This document shows, in pieces, positions 49,301 to 61,200 of a DNA stretch of 64,000 nt. The notes under the pieces are model-generated. The model was not told where the DNA came from, made no database searches, and saw only the letters and a list, made by a program, of their open reading frames with translations. Source of the DNA: Phoronis australis (Eukaryota > Phoronida > Phoronidae); assembly GCA_002633005.1 (NCBI GenBank), contig NMRA01000154.1:182216-246215 (forward strand), in the 5' to 3' direction. Positions within the stretch are counted from its first letter, which is position 1. The number at the start of each line of letters is the position of its first letter. The translations under genes were made by a program, and so were the position numbers.

Positions 49301-52300
49301 TGCCAGCAAACAACGCCCTCTACATGAAGACTTATAGGTGTTTACCAACGCACCGTATTCAACTAGTGCGCGTAAAATTATAGGCGCGCAAATGGTCTCT
49401 CTCGCAACTCAGCCATTGCCCAGGTATATTTATTGCTTATGGTCCTTGGTCTTCAAACAATTGTAATATGAAACGCGCTAGAGTCACGACAATGTCCTAG
49501 CGGAGGGAATTTTGTTTCTCCGTTGTTTCATTCTGTTGACGATGGCCATTGCACGGACACGAAGGTCACAACATTCGTAAAGAGCCAGGAGAAAGACAGG
49601 GACATTTATGAAACACAAAGTGCAAAAGAAGTGGGTAGCAGTTGGCGTCACATGACCTGCTGGAGACGCGACAGTATAGATGGCACTGAAATATTCATAC
49701 ATCAGATAAGGTGACTATGCGGCACGCGTGCAGCACGCGCTAACCGATCCAGCCGTCTAGACCTGAAAAACAGACGGAATGCCAATGGCGTAGAATGACA
49801 GGGCGTCATAATTTGCGCAAATGTCTTGACCTTATTATCGACCTAAAATGACTCCCGGCACTCTTCCACAAACTAGTCGTGTGGAAGCATCTATAATAGA
49901 AAAATAATATAGGATATCTTTCATGTAAAGTTATCGGCTAAAAACCATTAGATCGTGCCCAAAACAACTTTTCAATTCCTAGATGTATTTACACTTCCAA
50001 AACGGCATTATTGCCTCCTTATCACACGTCAGAAGTGAATTTGATTTGAGAACATCGAACTTTCGAGTCTGAGCTGAAACGTTCACGCCGTCAGTGACCA
50101 GAAACTTATATTTTATTTTTTATTTATTGAACAAACAAACATGTACACAAAACGTATAAAAGGGAACGTCAGTCATGCCCAAAGGCACCCGCGGAAACAG
50201 ACAGTTAATCAGTCAGTGTGATATTTTCAGTGAAAGTTTGAGAGAGCTTTTCCAAAGTACATTATGTTCCTTCCTATTACCATTTATCAAAAGAAGCAAT
50301 TTCTGACAATTGAAGTCATGTGATCTAAAACGTACAGCTATATTGAGCCGGATCTGAAGCATTAATGGAACGCCAGTTCGTACAGATCCTTGAGTGATTT
50401 CTAAACTGAGCAAGTAGTTCACAACTTGCACACTTTGGTGGTGCTACAAAAATGATTGTTGTGCATTGTTGTTTAGGACACAATGCCTCGTTTTAGCATC
50501 AGTTTTAACAACGCAAACGTGAAAGCGCGCGTGTTCCCAACATGCAGAACCAGTGTAGTTTAGACACAATACTTCCCTTTCAAGCACAATGGCAAATTCG
50601 TGTAAGTAGTCATACCACGTTTATAACGGTTTGTGGCCTAAATCACGAGTTGGTTATCGACAGAAGTACGAGTTTATTGTAGCTTCAAGTAGACCACGAG
50701 TGTGTCTTGTAAACCTAAAATGGGACGTCCCAAAAGTTTGGGATTCAGGTTATATCGTCTATACGTCATTCCACAGTCCTCGTACGTTCTCCACTTGAAC
50801 AATGCTATTAGGATGTGCACGAGCTATTTGCTCATCTACCGTCAGCTTGCCGTTTTCTGTTGGAAAATATTTTGGTGAGAATGTTGCTCACTACTGAATG
50901 TAAATTTACGGAATCGGCGGAACACCGAGAATGTCCCCTGTGATGAGAACAGACACTTCTCACAGGAAAACAGCGTGCCCCATCTGACGAATATGACTCT
51001 GAGCAACCACTCCATGAACAGTACGCGGAAACTGAAGTTGGAAAAACGCACACCGACTATCATTGGAATATAAAGATTTGCCCTCCAGATCCACCCTTCC
51101 TTGCGTACAAAAATAAATAGTCTAATTTGAGACTACATAGTCACGGATTCTTTGTCGTACACACCTGACGTCACTGATGTCATTGAAGTGTCCCAAGAGA
51201 TGTGATTATTTGCTCACGCTTGAAGTCTCCGCAAATGGAGGTAGAAAAATAAAAAAGGTCATACAACTTGTTTCCTTCCACATTTCTTACTTTTAATGAG
51301 TTTTTCTGGGTTCTAGATTTTCTGAAAGAAAACTAGCTTATCTCCCAGTAAGTCAAAACTGAAGATACTTAGTTAAAAAAATGCCGCTTATTGTACACGT
51401 ACGTTAAAATGTATAAGAAAAGCAGTCACCGCGAAAGACATTAAACGCATGGTTGGTTTAGGAAATAGAAACAGATTTGCGTTATTTAGAAATGCATCGT
51501 TAATGGAAATCGAATGAGTTCACAAGTATATCCATACAGGTCTATCCAAGAAAGATGAATTTCCTCACTCCAGCCTCGGATGAAAGACGAGCCATTAGTC
51601 AATTACACGCGATGAGTTAGTTTACTATCTACGAAATCAATGCAATAAATGAGCGCGTAAAAAACTGTTTGATCTCGACAGAGGCTATTGAAGGAACGGT
51701 CTTCAGATCAATCTATGAATGACTGGGGTTGACAAAGCCATAATCATGATCGAGTTGAGCTTAGGGTCGCGTAAGCGTTATTGATTTTCATAGCGTGACT
51801 AAGATTTCTTATAGTACTCCAGCAAAGTGTAGTACTACGAATACGACATTTGAGCAAATAAAATTATTATTAGTGTTCCGAGTGTGACGTAACAAAAGTG
51901 TAACAGAGTCAACAGAAAGAGTTGTATTGGAATGACATTTCCGTGATCGTTAGCAAGCAGAGAGAGGGGTTTGAAGCATTTCGTGCGAGAAAAACAAATT
52001 CTCGCAAGAGCTTGCAAAATCATGCAAATGAAAAGCAAGTGTTTCGCGAGTATGCTCAGGAACGTACTAGCTTATCCTAGCAAAATGGCGATCACTGAAG
52101 TGGTTGGTCGGGGAGACTGGAGTGTTGGATTGTGGGATATTTGTGTAAGCTAATGTCTTGGGGTCTACGAAACGTAGCCTGGAGCAAGAGCTGGAGCGTG
52201 TCCCACACTATTTCATTTCCCATCCAGCAAACATAGGGAGATATTTGTATGAGGAAATACCGCGAACAGGAAAATTCGGCAACCGATCTAGCCTGCAGAC

Positions 52301-55300
52301 TAATACTGTTTCCGGACATGTAGATTCAGCGTTACGACACGGCGCATGATAGTACGGCAGGCGTATGAGTTGGGATTCAAAATTATTTGCATTGGATTCT
52401 AGGTGTGAGTGAATCGTGCATTTGTCAAATTTTTCCAACAGCTTTGGACGGAGGAACGCGAATGTTTGTCAGGGACCGGATTACAACTGAGGACGGACCA
52501 AGCTGGGACACTGGTCCAGGAAAACAATTACAAGGAGTTATGGGATATTTTGCACGTCAATTTCAACCAGAGCACAATAACTATTCGACGGATTTTCTCA
52601 AACTTTGGTTTCCCCCCACGCTCTGCAAGACGTACAGCATAGAACTACATTCCGCGGTGATACTGAGGACAGTTGTTTCTCTACGTACACTGGTCCCTCT
52701 TTTGACGTCACCGCGTGTAAGCGATGCAACTTTCAAATTTGTAAGTTCCGATGCTGTACCTTACGAATGAAATCCTTCCCGAAGAGAGGTCGTGGTAAGC
52801 TCTGTTTGCTCCTGAGGCGACACGCAGTGATGGTATTTAATTTACGAGTTATCTATGTAACTCAATTTGTGCGAAAGGTCTTCAGTTTTCGTCAACACGC
52901 AGCTCTTGCCCCGAGCGATCCGTGTTGACAAACGAAACACGTCAAATAACCATTTTAAAGCCCTGCTGTGAAAACTGTGAAACTCACAATGACAATGCAA
53001 AACATCAAGCCGGCATGTTATTAAGAAATATTAATTACATTTTTCTGTGAAGGAACCCCAATAATTTCATGATTTTGAACAAACTGGCCCATATACCCGT
53101 TCCAAGCCGGTTTCATCAAGATTTTAGGACGCCCTCGAATGTTTTGAGAACGGGTTTGCGGTGAAGGGAACCTCAGGCTACAGTGTCTTGCGAATTCGGA
53201 GAAGTCAGGCACGTATTCACGAGGTGTCGCCATGCATTAAAAGCGAAGCGCGTAATCTCACAAGCTTTGACTCGCGAATGAAAAAGCATGTCTTGCTCAA
53301 TCGACCAGTAGCATGCTTAGGGGCGGATACACGAGAGCTGGTGTCTTGTAGTAGACCTAATGTAAGCGACATCGTAAAGCTCAGCGCTCACTTCAGGGAA
53401 CGCTGCCCTCGATCCACGTCCACACCAACCACAGCAAGGACAGAAGGCGAGATCCTCCGATCTCGCGAAGCTGTCTGAGGGCTTCGCCCTCATCTACTCT
53501 ACTCTCAGGGAACGCTGCGTCTGTTAATTAAACATTAATTCAAAATTTCTTGGTTTTAAGAAGGTCAAACTTGAAATAAAAGTATCTAAGAATTTGAAGG
53601 AGCAGACGGGAGGGGGTGGCTCTTCCATCGTAAGTCATGGATCTGCCGTATAGGGAGTGTTTCGTTCTGTTCTTTCACAACATTAAATAATCTTCTATAG
53701 GCCCCAAGTATCCTTCAGAATGCTCCAGGACTCGGGTACGATGCTCGAGGAAGTAGATGCATAGGCGAAACTCTTGAGTTTTAATGGGCGGAGGAGTGGA
53801 ACATAATTTGCCTAGTTTCGTGAACGCCTTCGAAACGTGGACGAGAAAGTAGAAGCAGAGACATTTGCATTTTGGAAAAATGTTATGTTTTCTGAAGACT
53901 TATTAGTCAATTTGTCAAGTTTCACTTGCTGTAAAAGGCGTCGTGACCCTTTTCTGTCGTAAATCAATAGAAATATGAGTATGTCACACCGGAAATGGTG
54001 ACGCACTGAGCAAGACACAGAAGCGTCAACCAATGAGAGTAAAGGCGTGCTCTACCGGTTTTCACCCCTCGGGCTTTTTACGTCTGACACCTGGGCACAC
54101 TGGCCGCGACGACTGTCTACTGTCAGTCCCAGTCTCACTTAATAATCGCACACCTTTAATTTGAGCAATGATGTCAGAAGCAGGCAATAAAATAAAACAG
54201 AAAGGGTTCATCCGACATTTGCTCGCAGCCCCAAGACGGACTCTAGGCATTTTCCTCAGTGGTCGAAATCCGACGCTTTGCCAATAGAACTAAAAGCCAG
54301 TGTGACATGTAGTCGAGTACTCAAGTGAACTTTAATGATGTGATCACCGGCCTCGATTTCATCCTACCGGATAGCGATTTTAAATCCATATATTCTTTTA
54401 TAGCTCTGGTCGTAGCTACTAACGTAAAAAATTCATCCTGGGCTACTCATCAAAAATCCTAAAAATAAGCTTTTCGGCCCTTTAACCGATTATGCTACTG
54501 GAAGCCCATCGCTGAATGTCATTGCTTTGGTTAATGTTTCCGGGCGGAACCCTTTTCATTGTTTTTTTTAATACTGAAAGTTATCGTTCTTAATTGCACA
54601 TAACCAGACCATAAGCACAATAGAGGTCACTGATTACTTCAACAGAAATCTTCCCCGACGCTAACTTGATTTATCCGAGTTAGTTCGCCATTCCGTCTTA
54701 AGTGCAGCGTTGGTCTTTGGTAATATCGCTATTATAAAATCGGCTAACAAGACTAAAAGTACATTTCAGAGCAAGAAAACATATGATAAATCAACCATAA
54801 AACCTTTAACTTTAAATCTTAAATTTTATCGTATTTTTGCATCATTTTATTATTTTATGTGGACACTTTTCAATTGAAGTTGGTTAACTAATTATTGAAT
54901 AAATGAAAAGTATTGGCGATATATATTTCCAAAGTACATAACTGTTGATGTCATTGCAACGTTATTGTTTCTGTTCTTTGATCTTCTAAAAACAAATTAT
55001 GCTATTAGGCAAGTGTTTACTATCCCAGAAGAACAAATCATTTAGTCGTTCACTGCCCACTGATGAGAGTTCAGAAGCAAATTCTGCAGGACCTCAAGCC
55101 CGTTGATAGGTTTCATGAAAACTAAAACCTTAGTTCAAATCCGTTGCTCCTTTGTGTAAACTTTTAAACCGAGTGTAAAAACATTTAGCAAAGTGGACTC
55201 CCCTATCTATCTGATATTGTCAGTTCTTGAGTGGGTGATGCAACAACAGATACGGGTTATTTATTACATGGTGACGGCGACCAAGACAATAACGTTTTTT

Positions 55301-58240
55301 CTGTTGCTCTATTGTGAGAAATTTCATTTTTTCATGTGAGAAATTTCATTTTTTCAGCGCCCTTTTATCGGCGAAATTGATCTAACTTGAATTGCGCCAA
55401 CAATATATTATCGATGTACTCAGCGCGACATGAACTTCTATGAAGAGATTAACTGAGCTCGCTCCCCGAAATCCAGTGTAATCCCCGCCCAGATGTTCGC
55501 CGAGAATAACCACTGCTTTGCTTTTCACAAGTGATTCGATAACATTGACAAGAACACAAATAACTGGTGCTTCAGAATATAATTGCAATCATAAAATGAA
55601 ACGAGGCGCACAGTAAGCAAAAAGCTGCGCAGCCTAAACGCAGCTGATCCGCGCGCCCCCTGTCTCCTATGCCGACTCGATCGACACTGACATTTAGATG
55701 ACCTTTACCAGTATACGCAGTCACAACATAAAATCCTTAACCCAAAATGGTTCTGGTGTAACTCGCTGTCAAAGTTCATTTAACTGGAAAAAGGTCACGT
55801 CAGGTTTGTTTAACGTTTCCACAACGCGTGCGTCTATTACTGGGTTACACTGGTGTGGAAGTTGCCACGAGATCGCGCACGGAAATGACGGTAATCGTGG
55901 AATCAGAAAGCGAATCAAGCGTCTGTTACCGCCAAGGAAATTTACGCTTCATTCTAATTAAAAATACTCAATGATAAAGACCCTGACGTAACCAGTCATC
56001 ACCAAAGGGACACAAACGTGACGCGCCGTGGGGAAGGGGAAACGAGTGGCGACAGAGGGGGGGGGGGGGGNGTGCACGAGCAAACGCAAACTTGAATGGA
56101 TGTCGACTGGGGGGGGGAGCTTTTTGAGGCGAGTAGGGAACCCACGACCCCTTGTGCCCCAGTGGCTGCGCCAGTGGACTGGGATAAGTCAAAAATCATA
56201 GACAAATCACGTACCAATGTATTCATTTGAACTACAAAAATCACTATGAGACATTGCAAGATTGCGGCCTTAAAATGATTTGAATTAACCAACTGCGCTT
56301 TCAAAATACCTTTCAAAATACCTTTAAGCGTTATATCAATCAATGGGCATGCCATCACGTGACATTTCAAATACAGCAAAGGGCTTTGTCAGCAACTAAA
56401 CTTCCCGGTTATCAAGACACATTGCTTGAAAAAAGCAAACGCTTTACATTTTCCTTCAAAGGTATTCGCAACTTTGGAATATAACAAGCCCAGAAATAAA
56501 ACTTAAAATTTCAGTTTCAGACACTGAAATTCAGTTGTTGTGGAAGCTTTGGAGTTTGAAAGAATGAATATTGTTTATCATTTGTGACGTCAGGTCCTTA
56601 GTCGGGTTCCATTTGTTGCCAGAACTAACTATGGATAAAGGCTGACGAAAACCTTGACTCTGACAAGGATACGCGACGAAGACCACAACAAAGGCGCGTA
56701 GCTTTTCACAAAGCAGTGGAGAACTCGGGTCATAGGTCAAACGACAACGTGTTTTCTTTTTAATTTCAAAATCATTAGGATAATTGAGGCGAGGTTCAAT
56801 GCATTTAAGTGGAGTTGACAATGGAAGAAATAACTGGGAAGAAATACGATACCATGCAACAGAATACGAGGTGGCAAAGGCAATTGTGAACCACTTAACG
56901 ACCATATGCAAGATTCCTCTTAAGTTTCTCGACTATATTCACCGGGGAATAAGACGCGTTAGTTGTTTAAGAAACCGTCATCTCAAAGAGAAATTTGTTC
57001 TCTCTTTTGTCAGTTAATTGAGCAACCAACATATTCGCCATTATTCCGTTACTAATATGCTTAGGCACGCCGTAAATTATTCTTTTTTTTGAAATTTATC
57101 GATTTTAAAGCAGCATTTCACACTGTTTAACTGACTAAAAACCAAAATCGAATGAGACACTGAAGTCAATAAAATCGGTGTCATAATAACCTTTACCGTA
57201 GTAGGATGCTGTTTCCGGTACCACCAAGAACATCGAACCATTAGCCGCGACTCAAAAAATAATCAGTCTATTGGCGTTGGCCAACTCAATTATTGCGAAT
57301 TCGTAAATGGCGCATAATTATAGACATCGCAAGTGACTGGAGTTGCTTACGAAAACACAATCTTACCAAGGTAAGGAGTATTGTGAAAGCGATTTTATGA
57401 GAATAGACCTAATTCCACTCTCGTCGTTTTTTTAGAGAGCTAAAGGGGTCGAAATACAGCTTTAAAAGACGGTCTGAAGTTTTGTGATGCCCACGACGAA
57501 TCGGCTCACCTTCCATTTTAGCCTAGGTATAGTTTCCATGTGTCTCATTTATTATAAATGACTCCTTTTTGGCTACACCCTGTCTTCTTTTTAATTTTGG
57601 AAGTTGAGCTTGGGATGCGCTATATTACTTTTCGGGACATGCGTCGAACATAAATAACTTAAGGTGAGTTATGCAAACGCCAAAAGTAATGGTAATTAAT
57701 GGTACTTACCGGAGCTGAACAGTACAATTGCCTTTAAACAGCTATATTCCGCGGAGTCCACGTGTAGCTGCTTCAGTTTCTCAACTTGTTCCTGGAAGAT
57801 TCGTATGTGATCCATGAACGCCACTACTCGGTCGGCCGCCATCGGCGATGCGTGCAGGCCGGCGGCAGCCAGCAGAGGCGCTACATGTAGCGGCATGGAG
57901 CACTGAGCCGCATTCAACACGAACAGTTCGCTCCAACTGAGCCGCAGCAGCGCGACTTGGTCCGTCACTTGGAGTTCTGGGAACAAGGGAATATTGCGCG
58001 CCCATTCGACGGCGGAAAACAGGAGGCGGGCGGCAAGCTCGCAAATGTTCTCAATGCCCATTATATTGTTGGGCTGCATACATTGTCCGTATCGGGACAT
58101 GGGGTAGGGCTCAGCACGCAGAAGCAGGGATATAAAGCTGGACAAGTAGGTGTGGCCGTTTATGGGATCTATGCCGTTGGTTAACGCTAGTTGCCCATAG
58201 GTGGGGTGCTGGGTTGGCGGAATCCGACCCCTCTGGACAG
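43062..58240 (-). CDS. NR2F: COUP-TF orphan nuclear receptor (NR2F family), last two exons: hinge and ligand-binding domain
   Basis: CDS = complement(join(43062-43339, 57710-58240)), 809 nt, 268 complete residues and a stop. The product is a transcription factor that binds direct repeats of AGGTCA, usually as a homodimer or with RXR, and mostly represses transcription. What is visible is a short hinge ([11 protein letters not shown]), then an almost vertebrate-identical ligand-binding domain including [40 protein letters not shown] and [20 protein letters not shown]. It closes with the AF-2 helix [12 protein letters not shown]. The intron is phase 1 (G|AT, Asp). The two-zinc-finger DNA-binding domain and start codon are not in the window, so exon 1 lies beyond 64000. 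NR2F1/2 cannot be separated from NR2F6-type by this part; a single invertebrate COUP-TF is the likely identity. Confidence 0.97.
43426..43451 (+). other. G-quadruplex-type run in the NR2F intron
   Basis: Four runs of five or six G separated by single C, on the + strand (NR2F template strand), 86 bp upstream of the terminal exon's acceptor. In the pre-mRNA it is a C-rich tract. Confidence 0.8.
53393..53518. mobile_element. Small insertion flanked by a 14-bp direct repeat (SINE-like?)
   Basis: TCAGGGAACGCTGC occurs at 53393-53406 and 53505-53518. Between them are two perfect hairpins, GCGAGATC-CTCC-GATCTCGC and GAGGGC-TTC-GCCCTC. This fits a short retroposed unit with target duplication, but no A/B box or tail was identified. 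Confidence 0.45.
55311..55356. repeat. 22-bp tandem duplication
   Basis: TGTGAGAAATTTCATTTTTT plus CA occurs twice in succession in the NR2F intron. Confidence 0.85.
56061..56071. repeat. Poly-G run ending in N
   Basis: A homopolymer G run with one undetermined base at 56071. A second G run lies at about 56110-56117. Confidence 0.9.
57361..57465. repeat. Diverged dispersed repeat, partner of 35099-35205
   Basis: Same-orientation match to 35099-35205, located about 245 bp from the NR2F internal exon, inside the 14.4-kb intron. Confidence 0.5.
57710..58240 (-). CDS. NR2F: NR2F internal exon (hinge and first two thirds of LBD)
   Basis: On the minus strand acceptor CATTTTTCAG ends at 58241 and donor GTAAGT begins at 57709; the exon is 531 nt. 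It opens with the last two bases of an Ala codon followed by [10 protein letters not shown], the exact COUP-TF exon 2 start. It ends AIVLFSS plus the first G of an Asp codon. Compared with recalled vertebrate COUP-TFs (SRYGSQCMQPN), one residue is missing in the [10 protein letters not shown] segment. Confidence 0.97.
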
Positions 58241-61200
58241 CTGAAAAATGTAAACACAGTCTTAAAGAGGATTGATACCTTTTTCAAAAGCTTTTTTGTT
58301 CAATTTGGCACATGTCACTCACTATGAAATGTATCTTGAAAATTTTTAGTCGTTTTTTTAAAAACTCTATCAACAACTTTTCAAACTGAAAGTGTGATGG
58401 AGTGAGAAAGCCACCCAGCGACAACAGTGGGTATCTGACAAGCTGAATCGTTGTGGTATTAGTGTTGGTGACTGTTTCAAACACCATTACTCCCAACACG
58501 GACAAATTCTTGCGTAACGGGGTTGGATCTGGAAATATGCGGGTATCATTTTTGGCACTTCCAGTTTGGGAAAGTGCTATTTAATCAGTTTTGCTTTAAT
58601 ATGAAAGCACGAAAAGGCCCAATATTCCCTTTGTAGAGAGCAAAATATGCCAAATTCACAAAAAAACTCCAAAATGTAACAGGTAACTGAAAGGGGCACG
58701 TAAGACATAGAAGTGGCCCAATGCTTAAACATGAGTTGATATAGAATCCTATAAAGTGGTGCGCACTGCATATCCACGAATCACCGTTTTCGACTGTGGA
58801 TGGCCTATTCATATTTGCTAAACTGCATGTTGACGCATATAAACCCTTCATAATCCATGCAAAAGGGAAGTGACGAGACGGAAGTGTGCACACTGTAAAA
58901 AGGTCATTTGAATCAATGTGCTAGCAGGAAAGTTTGGCTTATTTGTGATGACGTAATCATACGGGGTGGCGTTTTGTTGTAAACGCATTTACACAAATCA
59001 ACAAAAATTGTCAACTTTTTAGAATACATCTAGAGTGTTCTTAACAGTTACAAATATTCACTCTGAAATACCAATACCAGAATAAAGTTTTACTGAGAAC
59101 TGTTTTTCTTATTCCTAGAAGCCTTAGGTTTATTTTGAGTGGCACAAAAGTTACCAAACATTCCACCATTGACTCTCATCGAATTAAAGAAACATAGAAA
59201 CGTTGTTTTAACAGTTCTCCGCTTTGGCGCATCAGCTCTGCTGAAAGAAATCCCTAATATCTGAACTGGAGTAGCGTAAAGCGTGCATTTGGTGCTGAAG
59301 ATAGAAATTTTTTCTTTGCAATCGGAGTCTACCGAAGCTCTTTTTCTAACATCTACAAACTTTGTAATTAATGTATTAAAATATCACCATTAAACCCCAG
59401 TAAAACTTGAACTCACATTTTAATAAATCTTAATGAATTTTTTACTAGGGTATATTACGTAATATTTACGGGAAATACATGTGCGATAGCGGCATATTAC
59501 AAGTTTTGCGCAAATATACATAACGTTTAAGTAGCGTGTCAAAATATCAACAGCACAAGCCTTTCCTCTGCGAAACGATGTACATGTACTATACAAACTA
59601 AACACAGCCAATGTTACAATAGAATATCCCTTGAAATTAAACCCAATACTTTAGGTAAGGACATGTTTTGAGGCGTGTGTCTGGGAGTAACGATGAGAAC
59701 ACGTCTTCACTGAAAACTTACTTTCATTCGCATTGATTTTTTAAAGATTGTTTTGATTCCAAACACTTTCTCAAAGATAAGCATTGTAAAAACCTTGCCT
59801 GATATTGCACCTCAAACGGTAACCGCCAATTGTAAATGTTCTGTGAAAGTCAAGGGGCAGCCTAGAGTTCTCCGGTGTCAAATGCGGATCTGTTTCATTG
59901 AAGCAATTCTAATAATATTACCCACAATTCCTACATTTTAAGTAGTCAGTTTAAAAATCAAACAGTAACTGAGTAAGGTGTTAGTTTTGCCACTTTGGAA
60001 AAAAATGTTTGTGTAATCTCGGGCCTGCCTGCATATCGAGACAATGGTAACTGAACAAGGATCGTCTTGGGAAGAAGTGGTCTCGTCTCCCGTGGAGTTA
60101 GTAATGCTCACAAAGTAGCTAACCATCAAACGTTGGTTCACCGAGTCAACTAGTGGAATTGCCATCAAAAACTGTTATTGGTATTTTTTAAAGCGTATCT
60201 ACGCATTCACGTATAACTACAAACAAAATGCTGCAGAGAATTCAGTTAAGTTTGTGGTCGTGTTAACGAAAGTCCTCCAAAAAATTGGCGCTGAGGAATC
60301 TCCCGTAAGTGATTTCAAAACACCCCATACTCTCCAGTCTGATTTACATGTAAACCTACAACTTGTGACGTCACTCACTTTCACGCGCGTAATGCATTAA
60401 ATAAACATGAAGCGTGATAGGAGGATCTGCCATTTGTAGTCGCAGTAACACATGTAACATGCACACCGTGAACACACGCACACAAACGCACACGCACACG
60501 GCTGACCTCACGATAACTTAACCAACGGTAGTCGCCCTGACTTTGATTTGCATATCGTTGAAAGGTCGGCTGATATTTGAGCTATCTAACATTTGATATT
60601 TAAAAAAACTAATTCAAATGATAAATGTCAGTTTACTATATGAGTCATTCGTCGAGGAGGTCGAGGCTTTCGTTTGATATTAATATGCCTGGTAATCAGA
60701 TGGCTCTGGCAAGAAGGGTGATCTGTTTGCGTACGTAACACATTCGTGTGTCTATATATAGAACTGGGCGGGCATCACGGAAATCGTAAATTTCATTAAA
60801 TATGCAATGCGCTCCTGTCCGTTGTAAAAAAATTATTTCCGCCATTTATGAAATCTCCCTCACACTGATGTTTAGTCTTAACAAGATCTGAAGGTTTTTT
60901 TACTGTTCCAGACCAGCCGGGTCGAACAGAGTGCCGTGGGAATTACAGGAGTTTTATTGGACACACTTTCACGTGAAAGGACAACACAATGACGCAACTT
61001 TGTAAGCGCATGAACGTATACGAAGACCGTTAAAATTCGGAAACAAAACGTGGATAAAATCTTTCTCCAGAGATAACCGAAACAAGTTCCGCAGTTTTAG
61101 CTAGGACATAGAGATACTATACTGCGAAAAAAAACAACAGTTTGCTGAGGGTTGAACATATGAGGAACTTAAATTGCAGGCTGACATAATTTACTGATTC

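Larger units (their letters stand above)
43340..57709 (-). other. 14.4-kb NR2F intron, no gene recognised
   Basis: The intron separates the two LBD exons. I see no convincing coding exon on either strand. It contains a G-quadruplex-type run near its 3' end, a small SINE-like insertion at 53.4 kb, a poly-G run with an N at 56071 and one arm of a dispersed repeat at 57.36 kb. Scattered short open frames at 47.9-48.3 and 52.1-53.5 kb have no recognisable homology. Confidence 0.8.

Noticed and set aside
52092-53478. Cluster of overlapping open frames on both strands at 52.1-53.5 kb
   Set aside because: Several frames overlap, none longer than 127 residues, and none shows known motifs. Possibly decayed mobile DNA, but unsupported.
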